Shown one piece after another: positions 16,443 through 26,315 of a stretch of 64,000 bases of DNA (positions are counted from its first letter, which is position 1; every line of letters starts with the position of its first letter). The notes below the pieces were generated by a model, which saw only the letters and a list, made by a program, of their open reading frames with translations, did not search any database and had not been told where the DNA came from. A program made the translations under genes and the position numbers. Source of the stretch: Pseudooceanicola spongiae (GTDB lineage Bacteria; Pseudomonadota; Alphaproteobacteria; Rhodobacterales; Rhodobacteraceae); the NCBI RefSeq assembly GCF_014899185.1, contig NZ_CP045201.1, positions 666,501-730,500 on the forward strand. Reading direction: 5' to 3'.

Positions 16443-19400
16443 ATGCCCAGCCTCACAGCCCCCCTTCTGGATTTTCTTGTCAAGCGCGGCACCGACAGCC
16501 AGAGCTTTGATTTGTCGCAACATTTCGCGGGCGAGGGCCTGACGTACACGGTCACCTCATCGAATGGCACGGTGCTGGACGCCAGCATCGACGGCGCGGT
16601 GCTGAGCCTGAACTATCACGACGCGCTGGACTACAGCGACCTTGTGATCACAGCGACCGACAGCAGCGGCCATAGCGTCAGCGAGAGCACGCGGGTGCGG
16701 GTGACGGGCGAGAACGCCTTTACCATCGCGGTGCTGCCGGACACGCAGAACTACTCGGACGTGGCGGGTGCGCCGACGATGGTGAAAATGGCGCAGTGGC
16801 TGGTCGATCACAAGGACAGCCTCGGCATCGAATTTGTCACCCATGTCGGCGATATCACCAACTCCAACCAGCAGTTCCAGTGGGACAACATCAGTCAGGG
16901 CCTGCATATTCTGGATGGCGAGATCCCCTATGCGCTGACCGCAGGCAACCACGATCAGGGCCCCGGTGGCGGCGCGCAGGCGCATGAAACCGGCTATATG
17001 GACCAGTATTTCTCGCCCGAGGCGCAGGCGGCCAACAGCGACACCTTCGGCGGCACCTATGACATGGCGCCCGAGCGCGCGCCGAACAACTTTCATACCT
17101 TCACCGCGCCCGACGGCACCGAATGGCTGGTGCTGAGCCTTGAGTTCGGCGCCTCGGATGATGTCATCCGCTGGGGCAAGGACGTGATCGAGGCGCATCT
17201 GGATCACCGTGTCATCCTGACCACCCATGCCTATATGAACTGGGCCGGGCGCCATGATGCCACGGGCCGTCCGCTGTATGGTGAGGGCACGGGCTACGAC
17301 TATGGCATGGGCAGCGCGCCGGAGAATGCCAACGACGGCGAGACGATGTACCGCGAGCTGGTGCAGCCCTATTCCAACGTCACGATGACCTTTTCGGGGC
17401 ATATCTTTGGCGATGGGGCCGAGACGCTGGTGTCCTATGATGCCTTCGGCAATCCGGTGCATCAGATGCTGGTCAACTACCAGAACGGTGTGTCGACCGA
17501 GATCAACGATGGCAATGGCGGCTCTGGTGCGATCCGGCTGCTGACGATCGATCCGGCAAACGGTCAGGTCTATACCTCGACCTATTTCGCGGAAGAAGAG
17601 CGCTATCTGAGCAACGACCGGGGCGACGTGCTGGATCGCGATGATCTGGCGGGGCCGTACCGGGGACAGGAAGAGACGCTGCATATGGATCTCGGCACGC
17701 CGGATCTGCATGCGATCGCCAAGGCGGGCAATGACCTCTATCTTGACGTCGAAGGCACTGGCGCGACGGTTGTGACGCTGCAAGGTGCGGCGCTGAACCC
17801 CGGTCACGACGACGGGCTGAGCTATGTCTGGCGCGACGCGGACGGCAACATCGTGGCCGAAGGCGCGACGCCTGAGCTGACGCTGGAGGCCGGTCGCCAC
17901 TCCCTGACGCTGACGGTGACTGACAGCACCGGGGCGCAGTCGCGTGACAGTGTGCTGGTGGTCGTGGGCAATGACGAGACGCTGCTGGTAGACAACTTCA
18001 ACGACGGTGATGCCGCGGGATGGAGTTCATTCGTCGCGGTCGATGCGGTTGAGCTGAAGCATGGCACGACGGAAGACTTCGGGATTGTCGGCCTGCCCGG
18101 CGCGCCGACCCCGGTGGCGGCGCAACAGCCCGAGGCCGTGGTGGCCGCTGTCGCGCCTTTGCTGGACGGCGATCAGGCGGTGGATGCGGTGCTGGTTGCG
18201 GCGGCGAGCCCGGCGCAGAGCCTGCTGCTCAAGCCCGGTCTGGCGGCGCAGGGCAGTCTGCGCTCCTACTCCATCGCTTTTGATCTGATGGTGCCGTCGG
18301 CGACGGCCGAGGGCTATATGGGGTTGATCCAGTCGAACCTGAGCAATGGCGATGACGCCGACATGTTCCTGCGCAAGATTGGCTCCGGTGTCGGGATCGG
18401 CACGCTGGGGGATTACGCGGGCACCATGTCGATGGACGCCTGGCACCGCGTGGTGATCACCTACGAGCATATCGGCGAGGCGGTCACGATCACCAAATAC
18501 GTCGATGGTGCGGCGGTCGGCAGCCAGACGCTGAGCGGGGATGTCGCCCGCTATGCGCTGGATACGGTGAACGGCCTGGCTCTGTTTGCCGACAATGACG
18601 GCGAGACCGCGCCGGTGGCCGTGTCGGGCGTGATGGTGACAGATGCGGTGATGAGCCCGCAGCAGGTCGCCGCCCTGGGTGGCACCAGCGCCGGGGGCAT
18701 CGCGGTGCCCGAGGGCGCTGAGGGGACGGCGTTTGTCGCCGATGCTGCGGGGCTGAACTCTGTTTCAGGCGCTGGCAGCCTTGTGGCGCAGGGCGGTCTG
18801 GTCGTCGCGCCGACCACGGATGTGGACCTCGGCGTGGCGATTGGGGACGAGACACCTGAGGAGCCGGAGGTGCCGGAGCTGCCCGATACCCCGGATGCGG
18901 GTGTCAGCGCTGGCGTGACCTTCCTGCCCGCGCTCAGCAAGTCGCAGTCGATGCATGTGACGGTGGACAATCCTTTCCCCGAAGGCTCGGTCATCTCGAG
19001 CTATACGCTGGTCTATGACATCCTGTTGCCGGGGCAGACGGGGGGCTGGACCTCGCTGTTCCAAGCCGACACGACGAACAAATCCGACGGCGAGCTGTTC
19101 ATCAACTCGGCGGGCGGCATCGGCATCAGTGGCGATTATGAGGGCTTCGTGTCGCCCAATGAATGGCACCGGATCGCCTTCGCGATTGAGCGGGTGAATG
19201 GCGCGTCCTTCATCAGCAAGTATATCGACGGTGTGCTGGTGGGCACCACGACGACGGATGCGGGGCGCTTTGATGTCGATCTGTCCAAGGGTCTGATGCT
19301 GTTCACGGACGAGACGGACGAGACCCGCGATCTTTATATCTCAAGCGTGCTGTTCACCGACAAGGTGATGGATGCGCAGGAGATCGGCGCGCTTGGCGGC

Positions 19401-21902
19401 GTCACGGCGGGCGGGATCGTGGCCGAAAAGCCCTCGGATCTCAGCTTCCAGCTGGATTTCTCGGGCGACACGATTGTTGATGATTTCGACGGGGTGTCCG
19501 TGTCGGTCGGCTCGGCTGACGCGGGGGATGGCAACTTTGTCGTCAAGGGGTCCTATGCGGATCGCGTCGACGGGGTCGAGGTGTCGACCGACGCCGAGGG
19601 CCGGGTCTACGAGAGCTCCAACACCCCCGGCAATGCGCTGATCTACAGCGGTGAGGGCGCGCAGCATTGGCAGAATTACCGCTACGAGGTGACGCTGCAC
19701 TCGACTGACGACGACACGATTGGCGCGGTCTTCTACTTCAAGGACGACCAGAACACCTATCGCGTGACCTTCAACGCCTCGGAAAACACCCGCCAGTTGC
19801 TGCGGATCAAGGACGGCGTCGAGACGGTGCTGGCAACCGCCCATGCCGGGATGGCCTGGAGCCGCGACGTGGCGCTGGAAATCGCGGTGAGCGACGGCGA
19901 GATCCGGGTCTTCCTCGACGGGCAATCGGTGTTCGGGACGGTGGTCGACAGTGACCCGCTGAGCGGCGGCACGGTCGGGTTCTATTCCGATTTCCAGACC
20001 TCGTCGCAGTTCGATGACGTCTATGTCGGAGCTTTGGGGCTGCGCGCCCATGCCGGCGCGGATGTCGAAGTGCTGGACGTCGATGGCGACGGCAAGGTGA
20101 GCGTGACGCTGGATGCCACCGACAGCTACGGCGGCGCGGCGATCACCGGCGTGCGCTGGCTGGCGGCGGATGGCACCGTGCTGTCGAGCGAGGCGACGGC
20201 GGAGATTGCGCTGTCGGCCACCGGCCCGCAGAAGCTGACGCTGGAGCTGACCGACGCCGAAGGCCATGTGGCGCGCGACACTGTTGAGGTGGATGCGGTC
20301 AGTGCCGAGCGGATCCTGTTCTCGGACGATTTCTCGGATGCCGGCTTCGGCGATCGCTGGAGCATCGTGGACGAGGGTGAGCGCAATGGCGTCGGCGAGG
20401 GCGGCACACTTGGCGACTGGCAGGTCATCGACGGCGCGCTGGTGCAGTTGTCGGATGTCGACAGCCGCGAGCTGACGTGGTCCTCGGCTGATGCGGCGGA
20501 CGACTGGGACAAGGGCTGGTCGCCGCTGGGGGATGGCACGCATGTGCTGCGTCGCGGCACGACGGCCATTCTGTCGGCGCCCGAGGCGAAAAGCTGGACG
20601 GATTATGCTGTCGAGGCCACCATCGAGACGCCGGACACAGGCGCGCTCGGGCTGATGGTACATTATCAGGATGCGGGCAATTACTATAAGGTCGAGCTGG
20701 ACGCCCAGTCCGGCACCAGCCTGTTCCAGCTGATCGAGGTCAAGGACGGGGTCGAGAAGTTCCTGACCCAGATCCCGGCGCGCTACAGCCAGAACACCGC
20801 GTTCCAGCTGCGGGTTGAGGTGGTGGGCAATGCCATTCAGGCCTCGATCGACGGTGTGGCGCTGTTTGCCTATGCCATCGAGAGCCGGGCGACGACCTCG
20901 GGGACGGTCGGGCTGTTCTCCTGGGGCAGTGCGGGGCTGAGCTTTGACGATGTGCGCGTCGTCTCGCTGGCGGGGCAGGCGGCGCCTGTCACCAACGCCA
21001 GCCCGGATGCGGTCGATGACGGCGCCTATGTTGTCGGCGCGGGCGAGGTGCTGGCGCTGGCCGCCGGTGTGCTGCTGGCCAACGATACGGACCCGGATGG
21101 CGATGCCCTGTCGATCCTGTCGGTGACCTCGGGCACGGGTGGCATCGCGACGCTGAACGAGGACGGATCTGTCCGCTTTCAGGCCGAGGCGGGGTATGTC
21201 GGGTCGGGCCATTTCACCTATGTCGTGAGCGACGGCAGGGGGGGCATGGACCAAGCGCGCGTCGATGTCATGGTGACGCCGGAGGGCGGTCTGCACACAG
21301 GGACGGCCACCGGCGGCGCGCTGTTCGGCGATGCCGATCTGGCCTCGCTGATCATCGGCGGCGTCGGGCAGGACCGGGCCTTCGGTGGGCGTGGCGATGA
21401 CCATGTCGAGACCGGGCAGGGCGATGACATGGCCTCGGGTGGCTGGGGCGACGATGTGATCCTGGGCGGCGCGGGCGATGATCAGCTGTTCGGCGGGCTT
21501 GGCAATGACAGTCTCGATGGCGGTGAGGGCAGTGACATGCTGCTCGGCGGTGCTGGCGACGACATGCTGTCGGGTGGGGCCGGTTCGGACATGCTGTTTG
21601 GCGGTGCCGGCGCGGATCGTCTTGACGGCGGTGCGGGCGACGACTGGCTGACCGGGGGCGAGGGGGGCGATACCTTTGTCTTCACGCAGGCTGGCGGCAC
21701 CGACGTGGTGCTGGACTTTGAGCACGGCAGTGACGTCATCGACCTGAGCGCGTTCACCGAGCTGCAGAGCTTTGCCGATCTGTCGGCCGCGATGAGCGAG
21801 ATCGACGGCAGCGTGGTGCTGCATCTGGATGCGGGCACCTCGGTGACGCTGAGCGGTCTGACCCACGCGGGCCTTGATGCGGATGATTTCCGCTTTGCAT
21901 GA
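16443..21902 (+). CDS. Secreted multidomain RTX protein with metallophosphoesterase domain
   Basis: This 1,819-residue protein is the likely type I secretion cargo. Residues 1-95 are cadherin/Ig-like. Residues 96-400 form a calcineurin-like phosphoesterase with D100 (LPDTQNY), D137 and N140 (HVGDITN), N169/H170 (GNHD), H262 (TTHAYM) and H320 (SGHIFG). A PKD-like domain (about 425-510) follows, then two LamG-like domains (about 605-735 and 850-990). Two beta-sandwich blocks with intervening PKD-like sequence cover about 1030-1515, and a cadherin-like domain lies at about 1520-1615. RTX nonapeptides (GGxGxDxx) run from about 1647 to 1744, and the hydrophobic C-terminus ends DDFRFA. There is no N-terminal signal peptide, as expected. 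Expected role: Ca2+-dependent extracellular phosphoesterase, perhaps for phosphate scavenging; the substrate is unknown. Confidence 0.9.
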   Translation: MPSLTAPLLDFLVKRGTDSQSFDLSQHFAGEGLTYTVTSSNGTVLDASIDGAVLSLNYHDALDYSDLVITATDSSGHSVSESTRVRVTGENAFTIAVLPDTQNYSDVAGAPTMVKMAQWLVDHKDSLGIEFVTHVGDITNSNQQFQWDNISQGLHILDGEIPYALTAGNHDQGPGGGAQAHETGYMDQYFSPEAQAANSDTFGGTYDMAPERAPNNFHTFTAPDGTEWLVLSLEFGASDDVIRWGKDVIEAHLDHRVILTTHAYMNWAGRHDATGRPLYGEGTGYDYGMGSAPENANDGETMYRELVQPYSNVTMTFSGHIFGDGAETLVSYDAFGNPVHQMLVNYQNGVSTEINDGNGGSGAIRLLTIDPANGQVYTSTYFAEEERYLSNDRGDVLDRDDLAGPYRGQEETLHMDLGTPDLHAIAKAGNDLYLDVEGTGATVVTLQGAALNPGHDDGLSYVWRDADGNIVAEGATPELTLEAGRHSLTLTVTDSTGAQSRDSVLVVVGNDETLLVDNFNDGDAAGWSSFVAVDAVELKHGTTEDFGIVGLPGAPTPVAAQQPEAVVAAVAPLLDGDQAVDAVLVAAASPAQSLLLKPGLAAQGSLRSYSIAFDLMVPSATAEGYMGLIQSNLSNGDDADMFLRKIGSGVGIGTLGDYAGTMSMDAWHRVVITYEHIGEAVTITKYVDGAAVGSQTLSGDVARYALDTVNGLALFADNDGETAPVAVSGVMVTDAVMSPQQVAALGGTSAGGIAVPEGAEGTAFVADAAGLNSVSGAGSLVAQGGLVVAPTTDVDLGVAIGDETPEEPEVPELPDTPDAGVSAGVTFLPALSKSQSMHVTVDNPFPEGSVISSYTLVYDILLPGQTGGWTSLFQADTTNKSDGELFINSAGGIGISGDYEGFVSPNEWHRIAFAIERVNGASFISKYIDGVLVGTTTTDAGRFDVDLSKGLMLFTDETDETRDLYISSVLFTDKVMDAQEIGALGGVTAGGIVAEKPSDLSFQLDFSGDTIVDDFDGVSVSVGSADAGDGNFVVKGSYADRVDGVEVSTDAEGRVYESSNTPGNALIYSGEGAQHWQNYRYEVTLHSTDDDTIGAVFYFKDDQNTYRVTFNASENTRQLLRIKDGVETVLATAHAGMAWSRDVALEIAVSDGEIRVFLDGQSVFGTVVDSDPLSGGTVGFYSDFQTSSQFDDVYVGALGLRAHAGADVEVLDVDGDGKVSVTLDATDSYGGAAITGVRWLAADGTVLSSEATAEIALSATGPQKLTLELTDAEGHVARDTVEVDAVSAERILFSDDFSDAGFGDRWSIVDEGERNGVGEGGTLGDWQVIDGALVQLSDVDSRELTWSSADAADDWDKGWSPLGDGTHVLRRGTTAILSAPEAKSWTDYAVEATIETPDTGALGLMVHYQDAGNYYKVELDAQSGTSLFQLIEVKDGVEKFLTQIPARYSQNTAFQLRVEVVGNAIQASIDGVALFAYAIESRATTSGTVGLFSWGSAGLSFDDVRVVSLAGQAAPVTNASPDAVDDGAYVVGAGEVLALAAGVLLANDTDPDGDALSILSVTSGTGGIATLNEDGSVRFQAEAGYVGSGHFTYVVSDGRGGMDQARVDVMVTPEGGLHTGTATGGALFGDADLASLIIGGVGQDRAFGGRGDDHVETGQGDDMASGGWGDDVILGGAGDDQLFGGLGNDSLDGGEGSDMLLGGAGDDMLSGGAGSDMLFGGAGADRLDGGAGDDWLTGGEGGDTFVFTQAGGTDVVLDFEHGSDVIDLSAFTELQSFADLSAAMSEIDGSVVLHLDAGTSVTLSGLTHAGLDADDFRFA

Positions 21903-21907
21903 TCTGG

Positions 21908-21930
21908 CGCACCGGGTCCGGCCCGGTGCG
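21908..21930 (+). terminator. Stem-loop after the RTX phosphoesterase gene
   Basis: Nine-bp perfect arms (21908-21916 and 21922-21930) with a 5-base loop, followed by TCCTTCCT, lie 5 bp after the stop codon. Confidence 0.65.
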
Positions 21931-21990
21931 TCCTTCCTCATATCTTCCAATGACTTGGCGGGTTGACCGCCGTAACTCAGAGTAGTTCTC

Positions 21991-22548
21991 ATGACACGTT
22001 TTGCCTTTGCGCTGATGCTTGCCCCCTTCGTTCTGTCCGCCTGCAGTGGCGGGGGCGGCGGCAGCGTCGCCCAGCCCGAGACCCCGGTGGAGATGACGCA
22101 GCTGGACGGGCTGCGCGCGCTGAATGCCACCTATGGCGCAGCCGCAACCACGCCGCTGGCGGCGATGCCCGTCACGGGCAGCGCGAGCTATACCGGGGCG
22201 GCGGCCTTTGGCGGTGATACCGCGATGACCGCGCTGCTGGCGGCCCCGGAGATGACGGCGGATGTCGCGCTGACGGCGGATTTCGCCAGTGGCAAGATGA
22301 CGGGCCGCATGGATAACTTTCACACCGCCGGCAACGAGGCCGTGTCTGGCGCGCTGCTGCTGAGCGGCGGTCAGATCGCGGGCACTGCGCTGGCAGGGGA
22401 TCTGGCGGGCAAGGTCGGGGCGCGCGACATTGATGCTCAGCTCGCGGGGCAGTTCCTGACGGACAGCGCGCAGGCCGTGTCTGGCACCGTGGCCGGGACC
22501 GATGGGGCGGGCGCGAATTTCAGCGGCGCGTTCATTGCCAACCGCTGA
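21991..22548 (+). CDS. Small surface lipoprotein, TbpB-like barrel domain
   Basis: The 185-residue protein begins with a lipoprotein signal (FAFALMLAPFVLSAC, lipobox LSAC with C18) followed by a flexible SGGGGGS tether. The rest is glycine- and alanine-rich beta-strand sequence. It ends with GTVAGTDGAGANFSGAFIAN, which looks like the closing strands of TbpB/heme-binding lipoprotein barrels (G-x-F-x-G...G-x-F). The next gene, a beta-barrel protein, overlaps its 3' end, so the pair is probably co-translated. Function: probably an outer-membrane-anchored ligand-binding or surface lipoprotein; the ligand is unknown. Confidence 0.72.
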   Translation: MTRFAFALMLAPFVLSACSGGGGGSVAQPETPVEMTQLDGLRALNATYGAAATTPLAAMPVTGSASYTGAAAFGGDTAMTALLAAPEMTADVALTADFASGKMTGRMDNFHTAGNEAVSGALLLSGGQIAGTALAGDLAGKVGARDIDAQLAGQFLTDSAQAVSGTVAGTDGAGANFSGAFIANR

Positions 22549-23632
22549 TCCGCGCCGCTGTGCGAGGTTTGCGCGTTCCGGAGCGATCCGGGGCGCGCTT
22601 GTGGCGTTGGGGTTGGGGCTTGGCGGCGGGGCTTTTGCTGCGACGCCCGAACAGGTGGCACTGGCCGCGCCTGCGCTGCGGCTGGCGGTACTGGGTGACG
22701 GTGGGCTGAGCGACGGTGGGCTGAGCGCGCAGGCGCGTCCGGTGGCGCGCGCCCTGTTGCAGCGTCTGGGCTATGGCGCGGCGGCGCCGGGGCTGATGCA
22801 GTATCGCTGGGGCGTCGCGCCGGTGCTGACCTATGACCCCAATATCAACGGGGGATATGCCGACAGCACGGTGCTGCTGGGCGGGCTGAATTTTGCGCTG
22901 TCGCCCGCGCTGGTGGGGCGCTCTGGCCTGATGGGCGGGCTGCGCGCCGATACGGAGGCGACCTTCGGGCTGAGCGGGCGCGTGGCGCTGGATCTTGCCG
23001 CGCGTGGGCGGATGGTGCGCGCGCTGTCCGAGGACAGCGTGAAATCGGAGGCGAGCGCGCGCCTCTGCCTGCGCCGCATGGGCCGTGCGCTGACCGAAGT
23101 GCGCGGCTGCATCGACAGGACCATCGCGCGCACGCAGCTGAGCGCGTCGGCGCAGACCGGGGTCGAGCTTGGCCTGTCGCACCCCTTTGTGGCGTCGCAG
23201 GCGCTGGCGGAGGCGGGGGTGTTTCTGCGCCACCAGCGGGTCTCCTCGGGTGGGCGGTTCGGGCAGTGGCAGGCGGGTGGCGCGCTGACGCGGATCGGGC
23301 CCGCTGGGGTGCGGCTGGATCTTGGTGCAGCGCTTGGGGCGCCGGTTGCGGATCATGCGGTGATGCGCCAGCGGGTGACGCTGGGCGTGCTGGCGCGGGT
23401 TCTGGGGGACTGGACGCGGCTGTCATTGGGCGCCGAGCAGCGCCGTGGCGGGGTCTTCCTCGGCACGCCCCGGCAGGAGATCGCCACCAGCCTGAGCCTG
23501 CAGCGCAGCTTTGCCTGGCGCGGGCGCGCCGACAGGCGGCTGGACGTGACGGTGACGGCCACGCGGGTCGCCGCCGGTCAGGCGCTGCTGAACCGGCAGG
23601 GGATTTCGGTGGATGTCGGGATGAGCTTTTAG
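22502..23632 (+). CDS. Outer-membrane beta-barrel protein, possible Slam-type lipoprotein exporter
   Basis: About 330 mature residues follow a signal peptide (GALVALGLGLGGGAFA-AT). A short helical segment is followed by repeated amphipathic beta strands, and the chain ends in phenylalanine (VGMSF), the usual BamA-recognised end. The strand starting APVLTYDPNINGGYAD recalls the first barrel strands of Slam/DUF560 proteins. The large N-terminal TPR domain of classical Slam is absent. The start is uncertain: the ATG at 22502 overlaps the lipoprotein gene by 47 bp, while a TTG at 22535 overlaps by 14 bp and gives a more normal signal peptide. Pairing with the upstream lipoprotein supports the Slam idea; a plain porin-like protein is the alternative. 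Confidence 0.65.
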   Translation: MGRARISAARSLPTADPRRCARFARSGAIRGALVALGLGLGGGAFAATPEQVALAAPALRLAVLGDGGLSDGGLSAQARPVARALLQRLGYGAAAPGLMQYRWGVAPVLTYDPNINGGYADSTVLLGGLNFALSPALVGRSGLMGGLRADTEATFGLSGRVALDLAARGRMVRALSEDSVKSEASARLCLRRMGRALTEVRGCIDRTIARTQLSASAQTGVELGLSHPFVASQALAEAGVFLRHQRVSSGGRFGQWQAGGALTRIGPAGVRLDLGAALGAPVADHAVMRQRVTLGVLARVLGDWTRLSLGAEQRRGGVFLGTPRQEIATSLSLQRSFAWRGRADRRLDVTVTATRVAAGQALLNRQGISVDVGMSF

Positions 23633-23634
23633 GG

Positions 23635-23669
23635 CCGGCCCCGTCGTGGCGATGATCCGACGGGGCCGG
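23635..23669. terminator. Bidirectional stem-loop between convergent genes
   Basis: Twelve-bp perfect arms (23635-23646 and 23658-23669) lie between the convergent barrel and antiporter genes. No T run follows on the + side, so strength is uncertain. Confidence 0.6.
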
Positions 23670-23679
23670 GCGGTAGGAC

Positions 23680-26193
23680 TCAGTCTTTCTTTTCGGCCTC
23701 GGTGAACAGCAGATCCGGTTCGATGCCGCGCTTTTCGGCGCTGGCGCGCACGGCGGTCTGCAGATCCGGGCTGCGTTCCAGCAGGCGGCGGAAGCGTTCC
23801 TCGTCCAGCACCAGCAGCGTGGTGGGGGCAATGGCGCGCACTTCGGTGCGGCGGGTCTTGCGGGTCAGGATCGCCATCTGACCGAACATCTCGCCCCGCC
23901 CGAGCCGCCAGCTTTGCCCGGCGGTCAGGACTTCGACGGCACCGGAGGCGATGAAGTGCACGCTCTGGGCGTTGCTGTCCTTGTGGATGATGATCTTGCC
24001 GGGGTTGACGTATTGCGTCTGCAACACGCGCCCCAGCCGCTTGAGCGCGGCATCGTCGAAATTTACGAACAGCGGGAACTGGCGCACCAGTTCGGCGCGC
24101 TGCAGGGCGATGTCGAGGGTGGGGCGATGTTCGGCGGCGGCGCGGCGCGCGCCGAGGCCCTGCATCAGCGAGGTATAGACTTCGGCGCCGATCAGGCCGT
24201 CTTCGCGCATGGCGGTGTATTCGCGCTCCTCCAGCCGCAGGGCGGTGCGGCGGATGAAGCGACGCTCCAGCTCCTCGGCGTAGCCGGGGTATTGCAGGCG
24301 CAGACCGTCGAGCGCGGTTTCCACCATCTCGACCCGGCGCGACAGCAGTTCGTGCAACAGATCGGCGACGCGGCGGCCATGGATGCGGCGGATGCGCCCG
24401 TCGATGAAGGTGCCAAGGTCGCGCAGGATCAGCTTTTGCGACAGCAGCAGCTCAAAGCGGTCGGCGGTCAGACGGGCCAGCGGGCCGGTCAGATGCAGAC
24501 GCCGTTGCAGGGCAACCCCGGCCTGAAAGGCGCGCCCATAGGCGACGCTGCGGCGCGCGGCGCGCTGATAGCCGGAGCGCCCGCCGGAGCGCGCGCCCTC
24601 GATCAGCTGGTCGGCGTCCGAGAGCACGCGTTCGGCCATGCGCGAGGCAATGGTGCGTTCGCGCATGCGCGCCAGAATGGTGTCGCGTTCATGCCCCGCC
24701 AGCGCGATCAGGCCGAGGGTGATGCGGTCCCGGTCCAGAATGTCGGCACTGTCTTCGGCGGAGTCCACGGCGCCATCGAGGCGCTCACCAAAGAGCTTGG
24801 CCTCGGAACGCACGATCTCGCGCGTGAGTTCGTAATTTTCGGAGGTGCGGGCGACGTCTTCGCGCACGGTCTGCAGGGCGACGGCGACGACCTGACGCGA
24901 CAGCGCCTCGTCCAGCGGCGACAGCCGGTCGAGCCCGAGACGCCCGATCACCGCGCGCAGGGTCGTCCCCTGCACGATCAGGGTGAACAGGGTAAAGCCG
25001 GTGGCCAGGATACCGACGACGCGCTTGACCTCGACCGGGACACGGAAGCTCTCGGTGACGGCAAGGGCCAGCGCCAGCGTGACGGCGCCGCGCAGGCCGC
25101 CCCAGAGGATCGCGACGCGGTAGGGGCGTTCGATATGGGGCGAGACCTTCAGCAGGGTCAGCAGCGGGATCAGCGCAAACAGGATCACGGCGCGCGAGGC
25201 GACGGCGGCCATAATGACGACGCCGACAAGGGCGACATCGCTCAGGCGGACCTCTTCCAGCAGGCGCGGGATCAGCAGGGCGGCGAGGATAAAGATCAGC
25301 GCCCCGGCCCAGTGGGCCAGCAGATCCCAGACCTCGCTCATGTTGGTCCAGGCCTGTGGCAGCAGGCGGCCCGGGCCGACAAGGTTCATCGTCAGGCCCG
25401 CGGTGACAACAGCGATGACGCCCGAGGCCCCGACGCTTTGTTCGGCGACGATATAGGCGAGGTAGGGCAGCGCCACCGAGATCGAGATCTGGGCGCGTTC
25501 GTGATGGGCAAAGACCGACATGATGCGCAGCGCCAGACGCGCTGTGATCCAGCCGGTGGCCGCGCCCCCCGCGATCAGCATGGGAAAGCGGCCGAGCGCG
25601 TCCGACAGGCTCGGGTCCGGGACGCCCAGCATCACGAAGCCCATGAACAGGCCGAACAGCGCGATGGCGGCGGCATCGTTCAGCAGGCTTTCGCCCTCAA
25701 TGATGCGCGCCAGACGACGCGGTGCCGAGATGGAACGGAAGATCGAGACCACGGCTGAGGGGTCCGTGGTCGAGACGATGGCCCCGATCAGCAGGCAGGC
25801 CGCCAGCGGCAGGGCCGAGGCGAAGGCGAGGGCATAGCCCACCGTCAGCGTGGCGACGACGACGGCGACCACGGCCAGCACGAGGATCGGCACCCAGTCG
25901 TCCAGCATGCGGCGCAGGTTCATGCCCAGCGTTGCCTGAAACAGCAGCGTCGGCAGGAAGACATAGAGGAACACGTTGGACCGGATCGGCAGCCCGGTGA
26001 TCGCCGCGGCGACCGGGTTCAGCGCATCTGTCAGATCGGTGCGTATCAGAAACGTGGCACCCGCCGCGATCATCATGCCGAGAACAGCCAGAATAACGCT
26101 GTAGGGCAGGCGCAGACGTGCCGCGAGGGGTTCGGCCACGCCGATGACAAGGAAGAGCGACGCGATGACCGCCGTGATCAGAATAATGTCCAT
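23680..26193 (-). CDS. CPA1-type Na+/H+ antiporter with C-terminal cyclic-nucleotide-binding domain
   Basis: The 837-residue protein begins with a 12- to 13-helix CPA1 transporter (about residues 1-400). The family core is visible as STTDPSAVVSI, EGESLLNDAAAIALF and WGGLRGAVTLALAL. A long cytoplasmic helical region (about 410-690) follows. A cNMP-binding beta-roll (about 700-820) reads FPLFVNFDD, HKDSNAQSVHFIASGAVEVL and LGRGEMFGQMA. The ATG at 26193 is chosen because the frame before it is arginine-rich noise and the first membrane helix starts immediately (MDIILITAV). Expected role: Na+ or K+ extrusion in exchange for H+, with gating by a nucleotide. It is a single gene. Confidence 0.9.
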   Translation of the reverse strand: MDIILITAVIASLFLVIGVAEPLAARLRLPYSVILAVLGMMIAAGATFLIRTDLTDALNPVAAAITGLPIRSNVFLYVFLPTLLFQATLGMNLRRMLDDWVPILVLAVVAVVVATLTVGYALAFASALPLAACLLIGAIVSTTDPSAVVSIFRSISAPRRLARIIEGESLLNDAAAIALFGLFMGFVMLGVPDPSLSDALGRFPMLIAGGAATGWITARLALRIMSVFAHHERAQISISVALPYLAYIVAEQSVGASGVIAVVTAGLTMNLVGPGRLLPQAWTNMSEVWDLLAHWAGALIFILAALLIPRLLEEVRLSDVALVGVVIMAAVASRAVILFALIPLLTLLKVSPHIERPYRVAILWGGLRGAVTLALALAVTESFRVPVEVKRVVGILATGFTLFTLIVQGTTLRAVIGRLGLDRLSPLDEALSRQVVAVALQTVREDVARTSENYELTREIVRSEAKLFGERLDGAVDSAEDSADILDRDRITLGLIALAGHERDTILARMRERTIASRMAERVLSDADQLIEGARSGGRSGYQRAARRSVAYGRAFQAGVALQRRLHLTGPLARLTADRFELLLSQKLILRDLGTFIDGRIRRIHGRRVADLLHELLSRRVEMVETALDGLRLQYPGYAEELERRFIRRTALRLEEREYTAMREDGLIGAEVYTSLMQGLGARRAAAEHRPTLDIALQRAELVRQFPLFVNFDDAALKRLGRVLQTQYVNPGKIIIHKDSNAQSVHFIASGAVEVLTAGQSWRLGRGEMFGQMAILTRKTRRTEVRAIAPTTLLVLDEERFRRLLERSPDLQTAVRASAEKRGIEPDLLFTEAEKKD

Positions 26194-26315
26194 GAGGTTT
26201 GAATAGCCCGAAAGTTTGCGGGGGGGAATTACCCTGCCGCAAGAAGGTTGACCTTGAGGGGCCGCAGGAGCGCGAAAGCGAGCCCGGGAGAGGCAAACTT
26301 CCGCTGAATGCGGCC

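Noticed and set aside
19341..22130. Minus-strand open frame (929 codons) over the RTX phosphoesterase
   Set aside because: High GC leaves antisense frames open; the RTX repeats are clearly on the + strand.
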